A stretch of 64,000 nucleotides of DNA from positions 21,085,197 to 21,149,196 of the forward strand of contig NC_059356.1 in NCBI RefSeq assembly GCF_019703515.2, written 5' to 3'. This document shows, piece after piece, positions 37,246 to 50,035 of this stretch. How positions within the stretch are numbered: position 1 is the first letter of the stretch; each line of letters begins with the position of its first letter. The translations under genes and the position numbers were made by a program. This DNA comes from Myxocyprinus asiaticus (taxonomy: Eukaryota > Chordata > Actinopteri > Cypriniformes > Catostomidae). The notes below the pieces were generated by a model. It was not told where the DNA came from and did no database searches. It saw nothing but the letters and a program-made list of their open reading frames with translations.

Positions 37246-37340
37246 TAGTCGACTGATATGGGCTTTTTAATGGCCAATGCCGATATCCAGAGAGCAGGGT
37301 GGCCGATATATCGCACAATTTAATATAGTAGATAAACATA
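37246..37340. mobile_element. End of a DNA element with GTCGACTGATATGGG start
   Basis: AGTAGTCGACTGATATGGGC, then TTTTTAATGGCCAATGCCGA and TATCC, is a terminal block I recognise from a common fish repeat. It abuts the MITE fragment at 36790-37240. No matching right end was found, so the extent is unknown; it may reach about 38.7 kb. Confidence 0.4.
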
Positions 37341-38045
37341 AACTTGCTAAAAAAATTATAAACTCTTATTTAGCACTATATTTACTCAATTTCACACAAA
37401 ACAAAAAAATAATATTGTATTTTAAATGGTAGATAGCAGTTTCTTCTGATTTCTGTTTAGTCATCAAATTTTAATAATTTATTTGCACAAGAAGAAATTG
37501 TTAATATATTAGGGAGAAGGCAATAACAGTACACACAGTAGTCCAGCAACCATGGATGGCGTGTCCACATTAGCAATTGCATTTTATCCAAAAATACTGA
37601 ATCATACCAATTGTACATACAGTGCATAGTGAATAAGACATTTACTTATAGCGCACGTTTACTTTGGGCTGTATCCGAAAACGTAGGCAGCTGACTTGCT
37701 ACCTTGCTGTCTTATCAGCTGTGTTTGAATGAATGGAACTCTTAAGGAAACTGGTCTCTGAATAGTTTGAAAAGCACCTTATTGTCATCTTGCCTCCGGA
37801 GGCAGCATTTTCCTGGTTTCGGACACAGCCTTGAAGTTGCACTCACACGCTCTCCTGATAGTTTAAACGGCCTGGATCGCCTACTTGGATTGCTATGGAT
37901 TGACCATCATGATTTCTGAATGAGAGGAACTTTTCATCCTGATCCTGAAGTTTTTGATTCTGGCTGATAGAATGCACACTTCAGAGGAAGATATTAGATG
38001 AGCGCTCGACGGGAAGAAAACGCTGGATTTTCGTGAGGTTCGTGA

Positions 38046-38340
38046 ATTACATCTGTTTAAATGAGATATTTGCATATTTTCAGCCGGTATGTAATAGAAG
38101 TTTTATTGATATTTACCTTTATCATTATAAAAGTTACAGGGAACTGTTGAGGAGAGACTGTTAGAATACGTGCTTTAGAGGTAAATAAATTAGCGTTGTG
38201 TGAGGTTAGTTTATTACATCTGTTTAAACGAGATATGCACATATTTGCAGATGGTATATGATATTAGTTTTGTTGATATTTGCCTTTTTATCATTAGACA
38301 AGACAGTTAAATGTTACAGGGAGCTGTTGAAGCGAGAGAG
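38046..38340. repeat. Imperfect tandem duplication, period about 167
   Basis: ATTACATCTGTTTAAATGAG at 38046 recurs as ATTACATCTGTTTAAACGAG at 38213. The following blocks match in order: GTTTTATTGATATTTACC against GTTTTGTTGATATTTGCC, and TTACAGGGAACTGTTGA against TTACAGGGAGCTGTTGA. Two diverged units lie in a row, and no coding content is evident. Confidence 0.75.
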
Positions 38341-38810
38341 GGAGAATGAAACAGGCGAGCACTTTAACTTTATGAGCTCAAACGTCTGCCGCGGCTCTGA
38401 TATCCGGACCGTTTAAATGACACTGTGTTGCACACCAGTCTATTATTGTAGTAACATGATGGCACGTAACAAGAAAACGAACCGTGACTGGTCGTTTACA
38501 TGTCTCAGTCGCTTCACAAGCAAGCAGGCGATTCTCAGCGCCCTGAAGAAACAAATCGGCCAAAATTTGTACATCATTCACTCGCATTGTACAGAAAAAC
38601 TTTTATTGAGATGTGTGCGACTAGAACAAGTTGCAAGTAGACTAGAACAATCTCCCTTTTAATTGGCGAGATAGTGTAATGGCTTTTTTACACCACTTAT
38701 GGCCCCATTTGTTGTGTGACAGAATTATTTTGTTGTCCAACACTGTACTCTGAAGTGTTTTGATGCAGGCAATGAAAACACCTTATAAATGCATTTTGTT
38801 CTCAGTTCTA

Positions 38811-38834
38811 ACACACACACACACACACACACAC
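38811..38834. repeat. (CA)n microsatellite
   Basis: About 12 CA dinucleotides in smurf1 intron 1. Confidence 0.9.
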
Positions 38835-39924
38835 CAGAGAAGTCTGAATGAGATGGTATCTCATTCTTTATTTTGCACAGATGTGCTTGTGTCTCACAAA
38901 ACTCCTGTGGCCTGTGGCCGCTTGAGAGTTTGTTTGTGGAAAAGATGTCCACAACAGAGGTGGAAAGCTCTCAGGCCCACAGACCAACTCAGCGCCTCCA
39001 GCTGTGCTGCTCTGCCCCCTGGGCCCATGAAAGGAATTCTAATTGAACAAGGAATGTCTGTCTCATGAAACAATTGAGTGTTGAATCTTTTCAATAGCCA
39101 CTTTACTGTTTAGTCTTTCATAGTGTTTAAGTCAAGAGGATTGGGGTTACTGGAGCTTCCAAGGAGATTTTTATCTGTATTCCAGTAATTGGTAGATCGG
39201 CATTTGGGTAAAAATATTATTCCTAATTTTTTACTTGTGTTTGTCATTGGTATTCGCTTTTAGTTTACGTAATGGATGCTCAGTTTCAAACTGATGTCAT
39301 GTTATCCTAACTTTGTAATGGGTGTTGAAGTGTGTCTTCAAATGAATTTGCCTAAACTAGACAGAAAGGCAACAACCACAGCATATGATCTTGTATATAG
39401 CATAAAAAGAATCTATCATATTAGCTTAATGACGTACTATTTTGTTAATGATGGTAGAAAGTGTAATAATATTTTGACATACCATCACCATTGTGACTGC
39501 TGTATTTAGTCAACCTGTATCTTTTTTTACACACAGATTCCTGGTAGTTAGTTGTTCTTTGTTTTGATGTGTTATGACTTTATACCATCCGATTAGTTTT
39601 AACAATCAACACCTTCATTTTTGATGTTGTTTTTGGTCTGGGAGGCCGTGACGGCACTATGTTTTGTGCAACCTTATCAGTGAAAAGTCATTGAGAGTGT
39701 TAACATGCAAGTTCTTACACAGATTTTGCTTAATTAGCCGACAACATGCGAGTTCATGTAAACACCTTAAATACAAATGTTGTGCCCATGCCTGTTTACG
39801 TTTTGATATCAAAAACAGAAAATAATCTGATAATTTCAAGTCTCATGTAAACATGGTTTTATTGCATTGTCAGATTTTTATAATTAAGAAAGAAAAAAAA
39901 ACAATTTTATTAAGTTATCAGCAT

Positions 39925-41716
39925 TTTGACCCTTTTTCCACCTGGTATTAAGATGCATCTCGGGTGATCCGATCACATGTGGTCAGATAAGACACACTGC
40001 TGTTTACACCTGGTCACTTAAATGTGTCTCCTGTGACCACTTGTGATCGGATTTGGAGGGGAGCGTTTCTGTTTCACGACGACATACATTAATCACCATG
40101 TCAGTGTGTTACTGCATGACATTAAAGCGTGAAAAAGTCCGAAAAGACAACAAAAGTGCAAAAAATGGCGCGCATTTCTCCCAGATGCAGCTGAAATTTA
40201 ATCTAAGAACACATGCAACATTTCAATCAGAATTGTCTGTTATTTTAGTGGATTAGTTATGTTAACCTGAGCTGCAGATGTTCGTGCTTCTCACAAGTGT
40301 CCCTGCATGTTGATATCAGACACACTGAAGAAGATCTGTGAAGTTATCATACTTGTGTGTGTATTCAATTTTTTTATATTTTCAAAGCAGACAGTTATTT
40401 CCTTTTAAAGCCTCTCTTAACCGACAAAGTTTAAACTCTTGTTTTAGCGCAGCAGTTGATTGACAGGGGAGGGGGGTGGTGCTTCGCTGCTGTCGGGACA
40501 CATACAGGACAGATTAGTGTTTACACCTCAAAGGCGATGCGGTCACATGCGGTTTTGACCACATTCGTCTGTGCTTTTTGTGATCCGATCTAGGGGTTGG
40601 TGATATGACAAATCTTATATCACGATATGAGTCATTTTATATCACGATAACGTTATATCATGATATAGTAAAGGTTTTCTGGAAAATCAATAAAAATGGG
40701 TGTATGTAAAATAACCATATTGTAATGCCTATTTTTGGAACTCCAGTCAGTGAATTAAATACTTTATAAATGAAAACTACCTCCTCTTTATTTGGAACAA
40801 GACAAACAATGTCAAAGTATATAAATAAAAATCAACTTGTTTTCAAAAATCAACCTTTCCAAAATGCTAAATATAACATTATGCCACATTTCAGTTTAAA
40901 ATGTTGACTGTTATTTTTATTATTATTATTATTATAAACTTTGCACAAGAAACTTAAGATCTTCTCAAAGCAATGTGAAAAATAAAATAAAACATAAGTA
41001 AAAAAAAAATATCCAATGAAAATAAACACTTCTTGAAGAAAATAAATGGCACTACTTGCGAAAGAATAAATAAATGATGAATTAATGCGGAGTTCATCTT
41101 TTGGCTTTCATAATATTCTTTTACGTGCTTAATTTTGAGGTGGTAAAACAGATTGCTTGTATTATGAGTGATTATCGTCATGCGAAACAGTTTGCTTTGT
41201 CAGCTTTTGGTAACCTACAGCACTTCATTTTCATGACCTGTTTGGGAGTCATCCAGTTCTGTGGAGATTTCTTTCTCCATTTGAGGTTTTCCTGGGTCAA
41301 AACTGATTTGAGTTGTGTGAGTGATCCCGATCTGAGTTCTCCTGCTGTATTCGCGCGCACTTCGGAGCTCCAGAGAGAACGCGCGCCAGTGTCACGTGAA
41401 ACATTCGTGTGTCAGATGAGAAGAATATTTAGCGCTTTTGAAGCACCAAACGTGGCCGCAGAAAAATGTTTAATGCTGGAAAAAAACCTGTCCATGTTTC
41501 TTCAATTCTCTCAGTTTCACGTGAAGCCCTGCCCACAGATAGATAAGACCACACTGTGCACATGGATATTTACATCTCATGATATACACGATATAGCAAA
41601 ATCTCTATCGATTGACACTTTATATCGTTACCACGATATATATCGTCATATCGCCCAGCCCTAATCCGATCACAAAACGTTTTGACCTGTATTTAGCGCT
41701 GTAAACGGGGTCATTG
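39925..41716. mobile_element. DNA element with GATCCGATCACA ends, split by a hAT-like element
   Basis: The left part has ACCTGGTATTAAGATGCATC, then GGGTGATCCGATCACA. The right part, read on the minus strand, has TGACCCCGTTTACAGCGC, then TTTTGTGATCGGAT. The two sides are related in inverted orientation, with loose terminal identity. The element at 40591-41663 sits in a GTGATCCGATCACA-like site of this host. No transposase is seen. Confidence 0.5.
40591..41663. mobile_element. Non-autonomous hAT-like element with perfect 8-bp target duplication
   Basis: ATCCGATC occurs at 40583-40590 and again at 41664-41671, directly outside the ends. The left end is TAGGGGTTGGTGATATGAC; the right end read on the minus strand is TAGGGCTGGGCGATATGACG. 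Both ends continue into runs of ATATCACGATAT-type sequence. An 8-bp duplication and short inverted ends are diagnostic of hAT-type transposition. The 187-codon frame inside (41101-41664) shows no transposase features. A (TTA)n tract lies at 40912-40936. Confidence 0.85.
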
Positions 41717-41719
41717 GTG

Positions 41720-43970
41720 TGCATGTAAACAGTAATTGGCAAAAAATCAGTGTGCTTGAGGAAGACAATACAGTGCCTAGATCAAAATTCCTAAAAAAAC
41801 AATGGGAGATTGAATTATTGTTTTTTCAAAGTTCCTCATTGCTGACACAAGGAACGTCTTTTTCTGATACTTGATGGTATGCAAACCTTTCAGTACGTCG
41901 AAGTACAGCAGTGTTATGTTTGACGACTATAAAATTTCCCTCAGAAATCCTGGTAAAATTCCTTTGACTTTTGAGAGGATGTTGAAGTTTTAATTTGCTA
42001 TTATACACAAGGTTGTTGCATGTTTAGTTGTGTATCGAAACACTTGATGTTGATCTGCCATTTTGCAGTGGTTCTTTCCTTCTCTTAATCTTCTTTCTTT
42101 CTGTGGGGACATATTTCGAACAACAGGAAGTGGGATGGCTACGTTGACTTGAGATTCTTTTCCTTTAATTGCTTTGCAGAACACAATCACCCACCAAAGG
42201 ACACTTTGAAGGGAAAACAGTCATGATAGTCATGCTGTAAGATCACTTCAAACAGAATTTCCAATAAAAATGACTTTTCGAATTACCCTTATTTTTGAGC
42301 CCCACACCTTTTAGCCCTCCAAAGCGCTCACAGTGGTTGGTAAAGTCTTTGAAGGGAATAGGGCAAAGGGATGATCATATCTGAATGTAACACACCCTCT
42401 GTTCAAAGAACAACACCTGAGTTGAATGAAGCTTGTGGCTTGAGCCTATCCTGTGAAAACGTGGCTGCGAGCTGCTTTTGGTAGTTTCATTAGAGGGGTA
42501 AAAAGAGGGTCAGAATTCTATAAATATTTGTGTTCCATTCAAGCATGCAAGCATGAATTTGAGCTTGCTCAGCAGTAATTGCACAGATCATGGTTACAAA
42601 GTAATCAGGGTGAAATGCATTTTTGTTTCCTTATTACTTGGCAAGGTCTTTACTGATGATGCCCTATGAACGCACTTGACTTCACATGTTTTCAACTGTG
42701 TTTTGCCGTGAGGGATTGTGGATTAGTTGGGTTGTTTAGGTCTTATTGTGTTAATGAGTAAGGCAGACTTGATGCAACTGAATATGAGAATGCAAAGCCA
42801 TGCTAGCAAAACATTAATTGATTGGTATTCTGTTATGCTTTTGTAAGTTCTCTATTTACTTCTGCTATTACTTTACAACACACAAATGGGGATAATAAAC
42901 TGTAAGGGCGTAAGCATTGAGGCTTCAAAACATGTTTGCCTTTTACTACTAAACAGCTGTGTTGAACTTGTGGTGTTGGTGTGACTGTGTTGTGTACTAC
43001 CAAGACTTGTAAAGCAACCTGGTGATTTAGAAAAGCTGTTCCCTAAAGCCCCTGTAGACTTAATGATGTGTTGGTGTATTCACAATTAACATTTCTTTAA
43101 CTAGGCTCCAGGTGTGCTATTGTGAATCCAATCAAAACACATGTATTTGAGTAATTACCATTATCAAAACTAGTCCTATAAAGTCCCGTTTTAAGTTTTT
43201 AACTGATTTTTACCGTGAAATTATTTTGACAAGTTGACCAGGCTAAAAGTTAATATCTTGCTCAGAAATTAGCATGGTGTGTCATGTTTTTTTTAGGAAA
43301 GACATTTTGTCTACATCTGGTATACAGGGTATGAAATTAGCACCTGCCACCCGCTAAATGCGGGTGTTTCATGCGCAGTGGCGGGTAATTTTGTGGCAGG
43401 TGACTTGTAAGACGTCTCAGAGTGACAAATGACAGTAAATGCCATTAGACACAGACACACATTTGAAGAAGCACACCTTAGCATATTTTGAAGAACAGAC
43501 TAAAGAAAAGCCGGCGATGCGGGTGTGTGATTCACCGTGTGTTCAGAGGTTTATTGGGACTCACTTGCGGAACACGTGAATAGTTCTCACTATTTCTTCT
43601 GTCAATCATCTGGGAACAAATAGCAAGAATTGTGTTGTCTATTAACCTTATTCAGCTGCTCTTCCGTGTTTTGTCTCTTACCTTCCGGTTTGAATTGAAG
43701 CTACTGGGAAGAGTTGATCAAAAGTGATTACGTGTGGGAACACAAAGTATTTTTCACCAAGAGTTGATGGTGTGAGACTGCACCTCCCCTTTACTATGTG
43801 AAAATGCTCATGAGGTGTTTTTGCTGTCACTGTAAATGTCACATTCAGGCAGGTCACATTCAGACATTTTGAAAAAGGCTTAAAATGTGATTAAAATTGT
43901 TGTAAACGAAATATCCAATAAAACGTACACTTTCACATGAATATTTGTATGTTTGTGTGCGTGTATGAAC
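41720..43970. other. smurf1 intron 1 sequence, no gene recognised
   Basis: It contains a repeat block at about 42300-42415 (GCGCTCACAGTGGTTGGTAA, AGGGCAAAGGGATGATC) that also occurs at about 19335-19395. A perfect hairpin CACCCGC-TAAAT-GCGGGTG lies at 43348-43366, inside GTATGAAATTAGCACCTGCC, which looks like the end of another DNA element. Confidence 0.45.
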
Positions 43971-44091
43971 TAGGGTTGCCATGGTGTATGGTGTTACCGG
44001 CTTTACTCGGTACAAGGGACAACAGTGGTGTGATTTTATACCGGTGGAAACTTATGAATGGAACTTCCAATATCAATACGATAGCCTAACG

Positions 44092-44965
44092 CAGTGATTC
44101 TCAACTGGTTTTGCTTCGGGACCCAGATTTTACACTGGACATCAAATGGCGACCCACCATAGTAAAAAACAAACTGTATTTAATGTATCCTGGGTCGCAT
44201 TTTCTTTTTGTTCATGGTTTTCAAGTATAAATGCATGCATCAAGTGACTTTGTTTTTGTTTTTGTTGTTGTTCATGTTAAAGCCATTTATGTATTTGCCC
44301 TTATATTTACAGTGTAATGACATATAAGCACAGGCATAAGACCATGATGGCCCCTCATTACTATGGTTATAGGTCAATGTAGCTAGTTTTTCTAATAATA
44401 ATAATATAATATAATAATAGTGTTAATGAAAAATAGTACAGATTCTACCTAATAGATTATTTAATATGAAACTATAACATTTGTTAAAATATTAGTTACT
44501 TTTACTACTGTAAAATCATGAAACATTTTTGTATGGGTGATGTGTAATTTTAAAAACAATAACTTTATTTTGGCACATAGCACAGTGTTGCTCTGTTCCA
44601 CCCCACTGCTGTTTATAATGTCGGGGCTGCCTGTTTGAGAGGTTTGGCTTCCTCCATAGCGATTGAAACTAGAAAAATTCTCACTAGAATTCAAATGGGG
44701 TTGATGCGCAGCGGGCGAGCATGTGCGCCAGAGATACGAGTGGATCAGAGAACAGATCATCGGCACGAGTTGTTCCATTACACTCGTGTGAAAAACAAAC
44801 TTTAATCGCCGCGAAAATATCACATTGCAGATGAATTTATTTTGTATAAAACGCTGAAATTTCACTTAGGCGGCTGGCTAAATATTTTCAATGGGAGAAT
44901 CATGCATGTTCTTTCCCTGCTGTCTGCGACCCAGTCCGAACAATCCCACCAGTTGAGAAACACTG
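44092..44965. mobile_element. Non-autonomous hAT element
   Basis: The left end is CAGTGATTCTCAACTGGTTT; the right end read on the minus strand is CAGTGTTTCTCAACTGGTGG. The flanking 8-mers are GCCTAACG (44084-44091) and GCCTAATG (44966-44973), one difference and of the CG-to-TG kind. CAGTG termini plus an 8-bp duplication fit hAT. The length is 874 bp; the interior frame of 134 codons is not a transposase. Confidence 0.85.
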
Positions 44966-45232
44966 GCCTAATGAATAGAATAGCCTTAAATAAAGAATAG
45001 TTGCCTAATGATGAGTTTGTGACCTGTGATAAATGAACCTAAATAACGCATTGAAAGCCTGATGTTCCTTATCAACATATCAAATTACACAGGCAACAAA
45101 GTGCGTGCAATGACAGAAAACATTTAATTGTCTTGGATTCGGAATGACACAAGAAATGCTGTTAGACACACAGATATGTGCTTGAAGAAACTTTAAACAC
45201 TTTATTATATTTTTAAGAACAAATGACAGAAG

Positions 45233-45662
45233 GGGGCCTGGGAAGCTCAGCGAGTATTGACACTGACTACCACCCCTGGAGTCGTGAGTTCGAATCCAGG
45301 GCGTGCTGAGTGACTCCTGTTAGGTCTCCTAAGCAACCAAATTGGCCCGGTTGCTAGGGAGGGTAGAATCACATGGGGTAACCTCCTCGTGGTCGCGATT
45401 AGGGGTTCTCGCTCTCAGTGGGGCGCGTGGTAAGTTGTGCGTGGATCGTGGAGAGTAGCATGAGCCTCCATGCTGTGAGTCTCCGAGGTGTCATGCACAA
45501 CGAGCCACGTGATAAGATGCACAGATTGACGGTCTCAGAAGTGGAGGCAGCTGAGACTTGTCCTCCGCCACCCGGATTGAGGTGAGTAACCACGCCACCA
45601 CGAGGACCTACTAAGTAGTGTGAATTGGGCATTCCAAATTGGAGAAAAAGGGGATTAAAAAA
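45233..45662 (+). mobile_element. tRNA-derived SINE, copy 3
   Basis: It has the GGGCCTGGGAAGCTCAGCGA head, B box GAGTTCGAATCCAGG, the full CTAAGCAACCAAATTGGCCC block that copy 1 lacks, and an A-rich tail. Flanking words AGAACAAATGA (45216) and AGAACAGATGA (after 45664) are a likely target duplication, separated from the head by a few bases. Confidence 0.85.
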
Positions 45663-46688
45663 ATAGAACAGATGAGCCGTCTATGCGTATGTCTGACGTG
45701 CTGTTTGTTCTGAGGCGTGCAGTCTCGTGGAACACGCATCTGTAAAAGGTTCTCACTCTTTCTTTGTTTCAGTCTTCTGAAATTTTTTTTGCAAGAATAG
45801 TATCATCTATGAGAATGCTGCAAATGGCCTCAGACCATCTCGGTTCAGGAGGTGCTCTGAGTTCAGTTCGCTTTATTTCCACAGAGCAGTTCGTTGTGAG
45901 CGCAACTCTGCATGGTCACTTTATATATAGCCTATACATCTGTGATTAAATCATAAAATAATACAAAAACATGTTCACCTCGAACCATGATTTGTATTTC
46001 AGTGATTATTATCATCATTATAATTATGATGTTTACATTTTAGAATTGTTTTTTGATCTTAATATGTACATTGCCATTAAAAAGTTTGGGGTCACTTGCC
46101 TGAAAAGCTTCTGAGGTGTATGCTTAAATGTTTGAAATTGGTTTTGTAGACAAAAATATAATTGCGCCAACATATTAATTTATTTAATTACAAAACTAAA
46201 ATTTTATTTTAAAAAAAAGTTTTTGTCGTAACATGAGATCAGATTAAACTCTAAAGATGACACATGAGAGCAGCACTGCAGTTTGTGCCTAACTGAGGAG
46301 AGGAAGAAAACACAGCTCAGAGTTCTGAAAATATTCAGAAAAATCTGAATATTTTTTTGCCAGTGGCTATTAGACATATTTTAGTCACATAGTGTGGAAT
46401 TTAGTTGCATATACAAGTGATTTCCTCAAAATGTAGAGGGCTGACACTTGTGGCTGCTAGTGTGCAATTGTATTTTAGAGCTCCTTATATGCAATGAAGC
46501 AATATCTATTTGTATGCCCACGTTAAGTAAGTGTAGGATGTCATGCATATTGGATGGAAAAGATGCTTAAAAAAAAAAAAGTCCATTGTCCACAATGTGC
46601 AAAGTCACATTTTTGATCCGCGATGTATCTTGCCACAATAAACCGTTTCTCCCCTATTAATCTATCCTTAACATATGACTATAATTAC

Positions 46689-47654
46689 TAGGGGTGTAAA
46701 TCGCAAGTTTCATCACGATACGATCTTGTATAGATTCTCTTAGCCAGTGACCCAATGTTTGCTGAAAGTCTGCCGCGATACAAATTCGATTCAGGGTCTG
46801 CAATCGATATTGAGATATTATGTGCCAATTTTAGACAATCAATTACATTTGTTATCTCACAAATGCAACCAAAATATCATTTGAAAATGTTGAGCTCTCT
46901 GAAAAGTGCAAACCCAGTATCCACATTGGGACATCCACAAAAAAAAAATATAATACTGAAAAATAAATAACATAAAAAAGAAAGTCACAAAACACTAAAA
47001 ACACTATATTGACAATTTGTCATCTCTACAACAGTCAAGCTAGTCTTTCAATCCAAAATACTTACATCCCCATGGCAAGAGTGCTTCTTTGGCTACAACT
47101 TCCACAGTTGTATTGAAAAATTGTTACAGTTTACTGTGATAAAAACTAGTAAGGGTGCTGATGTGATAAGTCTTATCATTGATTATGGCGCAGGGCAGTT
47201 GTTTTTTTCTTTCCCTCGTCAGTGCTGTTCAGAATATCACGGCTGTTTAGCCGTTTGAATTGCTCCATAGCGCTTTTAAATAGAAAATTTACATGCAGAA
47301 TTCAAATGCGCCCCGATATCGAAGAAAGGGCTGATTTAATCGCGCATGTGAGCCGCTCTGCTCTATTCTGTCACAGGAGCTCACAGCCCTGTTGACGGGC
47401 ACGCACGGATAGAGCACAGCGCAACTTCAGACGTCAATCACTCTGCGCACATCTGTGTCCCACATGAGAAGCATACTGTAATTAGCTTTTATAAAACGAA
47501 ATGAATATCATGTGGTTGCTGCATCGCCTGACAGAAATGCGTGCAGACGTGGCTGGCATGAAAATGTCAAAATAAAGGTGCATCTTAAAAAAATAGACAT
47601 CTATTTTTATGGTTGAATTGATGACATTGCATCATTGGTGATTGTTACACCCCT
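46689..47654. mobile_element. Non-autonomous hAT-like element
   Basis: The left end is TAGGGGTGTAAATCGCAAG; the right end read on the minus strand is AGGGGTGTAACAATCACC. The flanking 8-mers are ATAATTAC (46681-46688) and ATAACTAC (47655-47662), one difference. The interior resembles part of the element at 44092 (CTGTTTAGCCGTTTGAATTG, CTCCATAGCG, ATTCAAATGCG), which suggests a shared ancestor. No transposase is seen. Confidence 0.75.
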
Positions 47655-47757
47655 ATAACTACAACTAGAGGTTGCTGGTCCAGGATGGGTGCATGAGATA
47701 GCCTGTCTGCTTCTGTTAGAGTGGTGATCGTAAAGTGACACAAGTAGCGGGTTGCTG

Positions 47758-47905
47758 CTTAAAGGGATAGTTAACATAAAAATGAAAATTCTCTCATTTA
47801 CACACCCTCATGCCATCTCAGATTTTCCTTCTGCTGAACACAAAACAAAGATTTTTAGAAGAATATCTCAGCTCTGTGGGTCCTCACAATTCACGCGAAT
47901 GATGG
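47758..47905. mobile_element. MITE fragment, left end only
   Basis: CTTAAAGGGATAGTTAACAT, AAAATGAAAATTCTCTCATT and CTTCTGCTGAACACAAA match the left part of the MITE at 23826. The right half is missing. Confidence 0.75.
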
Positions 47906-47989
47906 CCATTCACTTAATTGTGCAGCCCTCCCTGAAGAATCGTGAAATTAGTGTAATGACGCAGTCTTCAGGAGACATAGTAGCCAAAT

Positions 47990-48102
47990 AAAAAGCACAT
48001 TTAAATCATCGCAATATTCCCGATATTGCTTAATATTGTATAGCCAGCATAAGCAATGCGATAATATTGTGAATATTCCATATATCATCCAGCCCTAGTG
48101 TT
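47990..48102. mobile_element. Right end of a DNA element ending in CAGCCCTA
   Basis: ATATTCCATATATCATCCAG, then CCCTA, read on the minus strand begins TAGGGCTGGATGATATATGG, a typical hAT-like terminus of fish genomes. The left end was not located, and the MITE fragment before it may have replaced it. Confidence 0.4.
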
Positions 48103-48109
48103 TCCATGT

Positions 48110-48788
48110 TTACCTGTTAACATGCAGATCTGAATTTAGAGTAAACACTATGAATGATATATGTGACGGCCCATATCCCCTGCACACGCAACCTCTGAGT
48201 GCAGAGGGCTAACCATAATTGAATGCCCAAAAGCATGACTCCACTTTCTTGTATTTTTTTTTTAATTTTTTTTTTCTGAATTTTTTATTTTTTTATTTTA
48301 TTTCTGAATTTTTTCAAGACAGCAGTCTATTTCAAGCTTGGGTATGCTTCTATGTTAAAAAGCTATTACATGGCATTGCCAGCTAATATGCCAGACGTCC
48401 GGCACGACAAGTAGTGCAGAAAGAGGCTTACAGCTCCTGCTTCTGTGAGCCTGTGGCACTGCGGAATCTTGCTTATTCATTAAGGAGCACTTGCACCAGT
48501 CTCCTGTTTACTGTGTCACGTGCAGCCTGCTTGCCTGTTTCCTCTCCCTCTTTCTTCTCTGGTCTTTATCTTTTTCTCCCCCCTCCTCCTGCACACTCAC
48601 ACGTGAGTGTTTTATGTTCATGGCTGTGTAGGTATGTGGAGCATGCGGCCTCTCAGACATTCCTGAGCGTGATGTTGATGTGGAGTCCATCTGGGGGTTT
48701 GTAGGGGGATACTGTTTAATTTGATCGTCTGCAGTACTTTAAACTGACACTATTGAACAGAGCCAGGCCATTACCCGTCCTGTGTAAA
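48110..48788. other. smurf1 intron 1 sequence, no gene recognised
   Basis: A 96-codon frame at 48414-48704 is C+T-rich (low-complexity CTCTTTCTTCTC) and has no recognisable domain. I do not call it a gene. Confidence 0.4.
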
Positions 48789-48790
48789 TA

Positions 48791-50035
48791 CAGTGCATTC
48801 AGAAAGTATTCAGACCCCTTCATTTTTTTTCTTCACATTTTGTTATATTGCAGCCTTATGCTAAAATGCTTTAAATAATTTCTTTTCCAACATCAATCTA
48901 CACTTCATACCCCATAATGACAAAGCAAAAAACAGATTTTTCATAGCTGAAATCACATTGACATAAGTATTCAGACCCTTAACTCAGTACTTAGCTGAAG
49001 CACCTTTGGCAGCGAAGTCTTTTTGGGTATGATGCAACAAGCTTTGTACACCTGGATTTGGGGATTTTCTGCCGTTCTTCTCTGCAGATCCTCTCAAGCT
49101 CTGTCAGGTTGGATGGGAACCGTCAGTGGACAGCCATTTTCAGGACTCTGAAGATGTTCGATTGGGTTCAAGTCCTGGCTTTCGCTGGGCCACTAAAGGA
49201 CATTAACAGAGTTGTCTGTAAGCCACTCTTTGTTGTCTTGGCTGTGTGCTTAGGGTCATTGTCCTGTTGTAAGGTGAACCTTCAGCCCAGTCTGAGGTCC
49301 TGATCACTCTGGATCATGTTTTCATTAAGGATATCTCTGTATTTTGCTGCGTTCAGCTTTCCTTCAACCCTGACCAGTCCCCCAGTCCCTGCAGCAGAAA
49401 AACACCCCCACAGCATAATGCTACCACCACCATGCTTCACTGTTGGGATAGTATTGCGCAGGTGATGAGTGGTGCCTGGTTTTCTCCAGACATGATGCTT
49501 GGAATGGAGGCCAGATAGTTCAGTCTTCGTTTCATCAGACCAGAGAATCTTGTTTTTCACAGTCTGAGAGTCCTTTAGGTGCTTTTTTGAAAATTCCAAA
49601 AGGGCTTTCATGTGTCTGGCCATTCTGTCATAAAGCCCAGATCAGTGGAGCGTTGCAGTGATGGTTGTCCTTCTGCAAGTTTCTCCTATCTCCACACATG
49701 ATCTCTGGAGCTCAACCAGAGTAACCATCAGGTTCTTGGTCACCTCTCTTACCAAGGCCCTTCTCCTCTGATTGCTCTGTTTGGCCGGACAGCCATCCTG
49801 GTTGTTCCAAACTTCTTCCATTTAAGAATTATGCTCTTAATGCTCTTATGCACTGTGCTCTTGAAAACCTTCAATGCAGCTGACATTTTTTTGTAGCCTT
49901 TCCAAGATCTGTGCCTCAACACAATCCTGTCTCTGAGCTCTGCAGGCAGTTCCTTTGACCGCATGGCTTTGGTTTTTGCTCTAATATGCATTTTCAGCTG
50001 TGAGACCTTATATAGAGAGGTGAATGCATTGTAAA
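48791..50035 (-). mobile_element. Tc1/mariner transposon, truncated at one end
   Basis: The left terminal repeat CAGTGCATTCAGAAAGTATT follows TA at 48789-48790. It has the family's inner TTTTGTTATATTGCAGCC and GACATAAGTATTCAGACCC blocks. The transposase lies on the minus strand in pieces (49623-49282 and 50069-49749, then a decayed C-terminal part down to about 49000). It contains KHLKDSQTVKNKILWSDETK with the first catalytic Asp, [17 protein letters not shown], a stop after DLRLG, then [10 protein letters not shown] out of the long frame. At the N-terminal side the element breaks near 50035, with the right terminal repeat missing. Confidence 0.85.

Noticed and set aside
41101..41664. 187-codon frame as a possible gene
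   Set aside because: It lies wholly inside a non-autonomous hAT-like element, ends in its ATATCG-rich terminus and has no domain.
48414..48704. 96-codon Ser/Cys/Leu-rich frame
   Set aside because: C+T-rich low-complexity sequence; an overlapping antisense frame is equally open.
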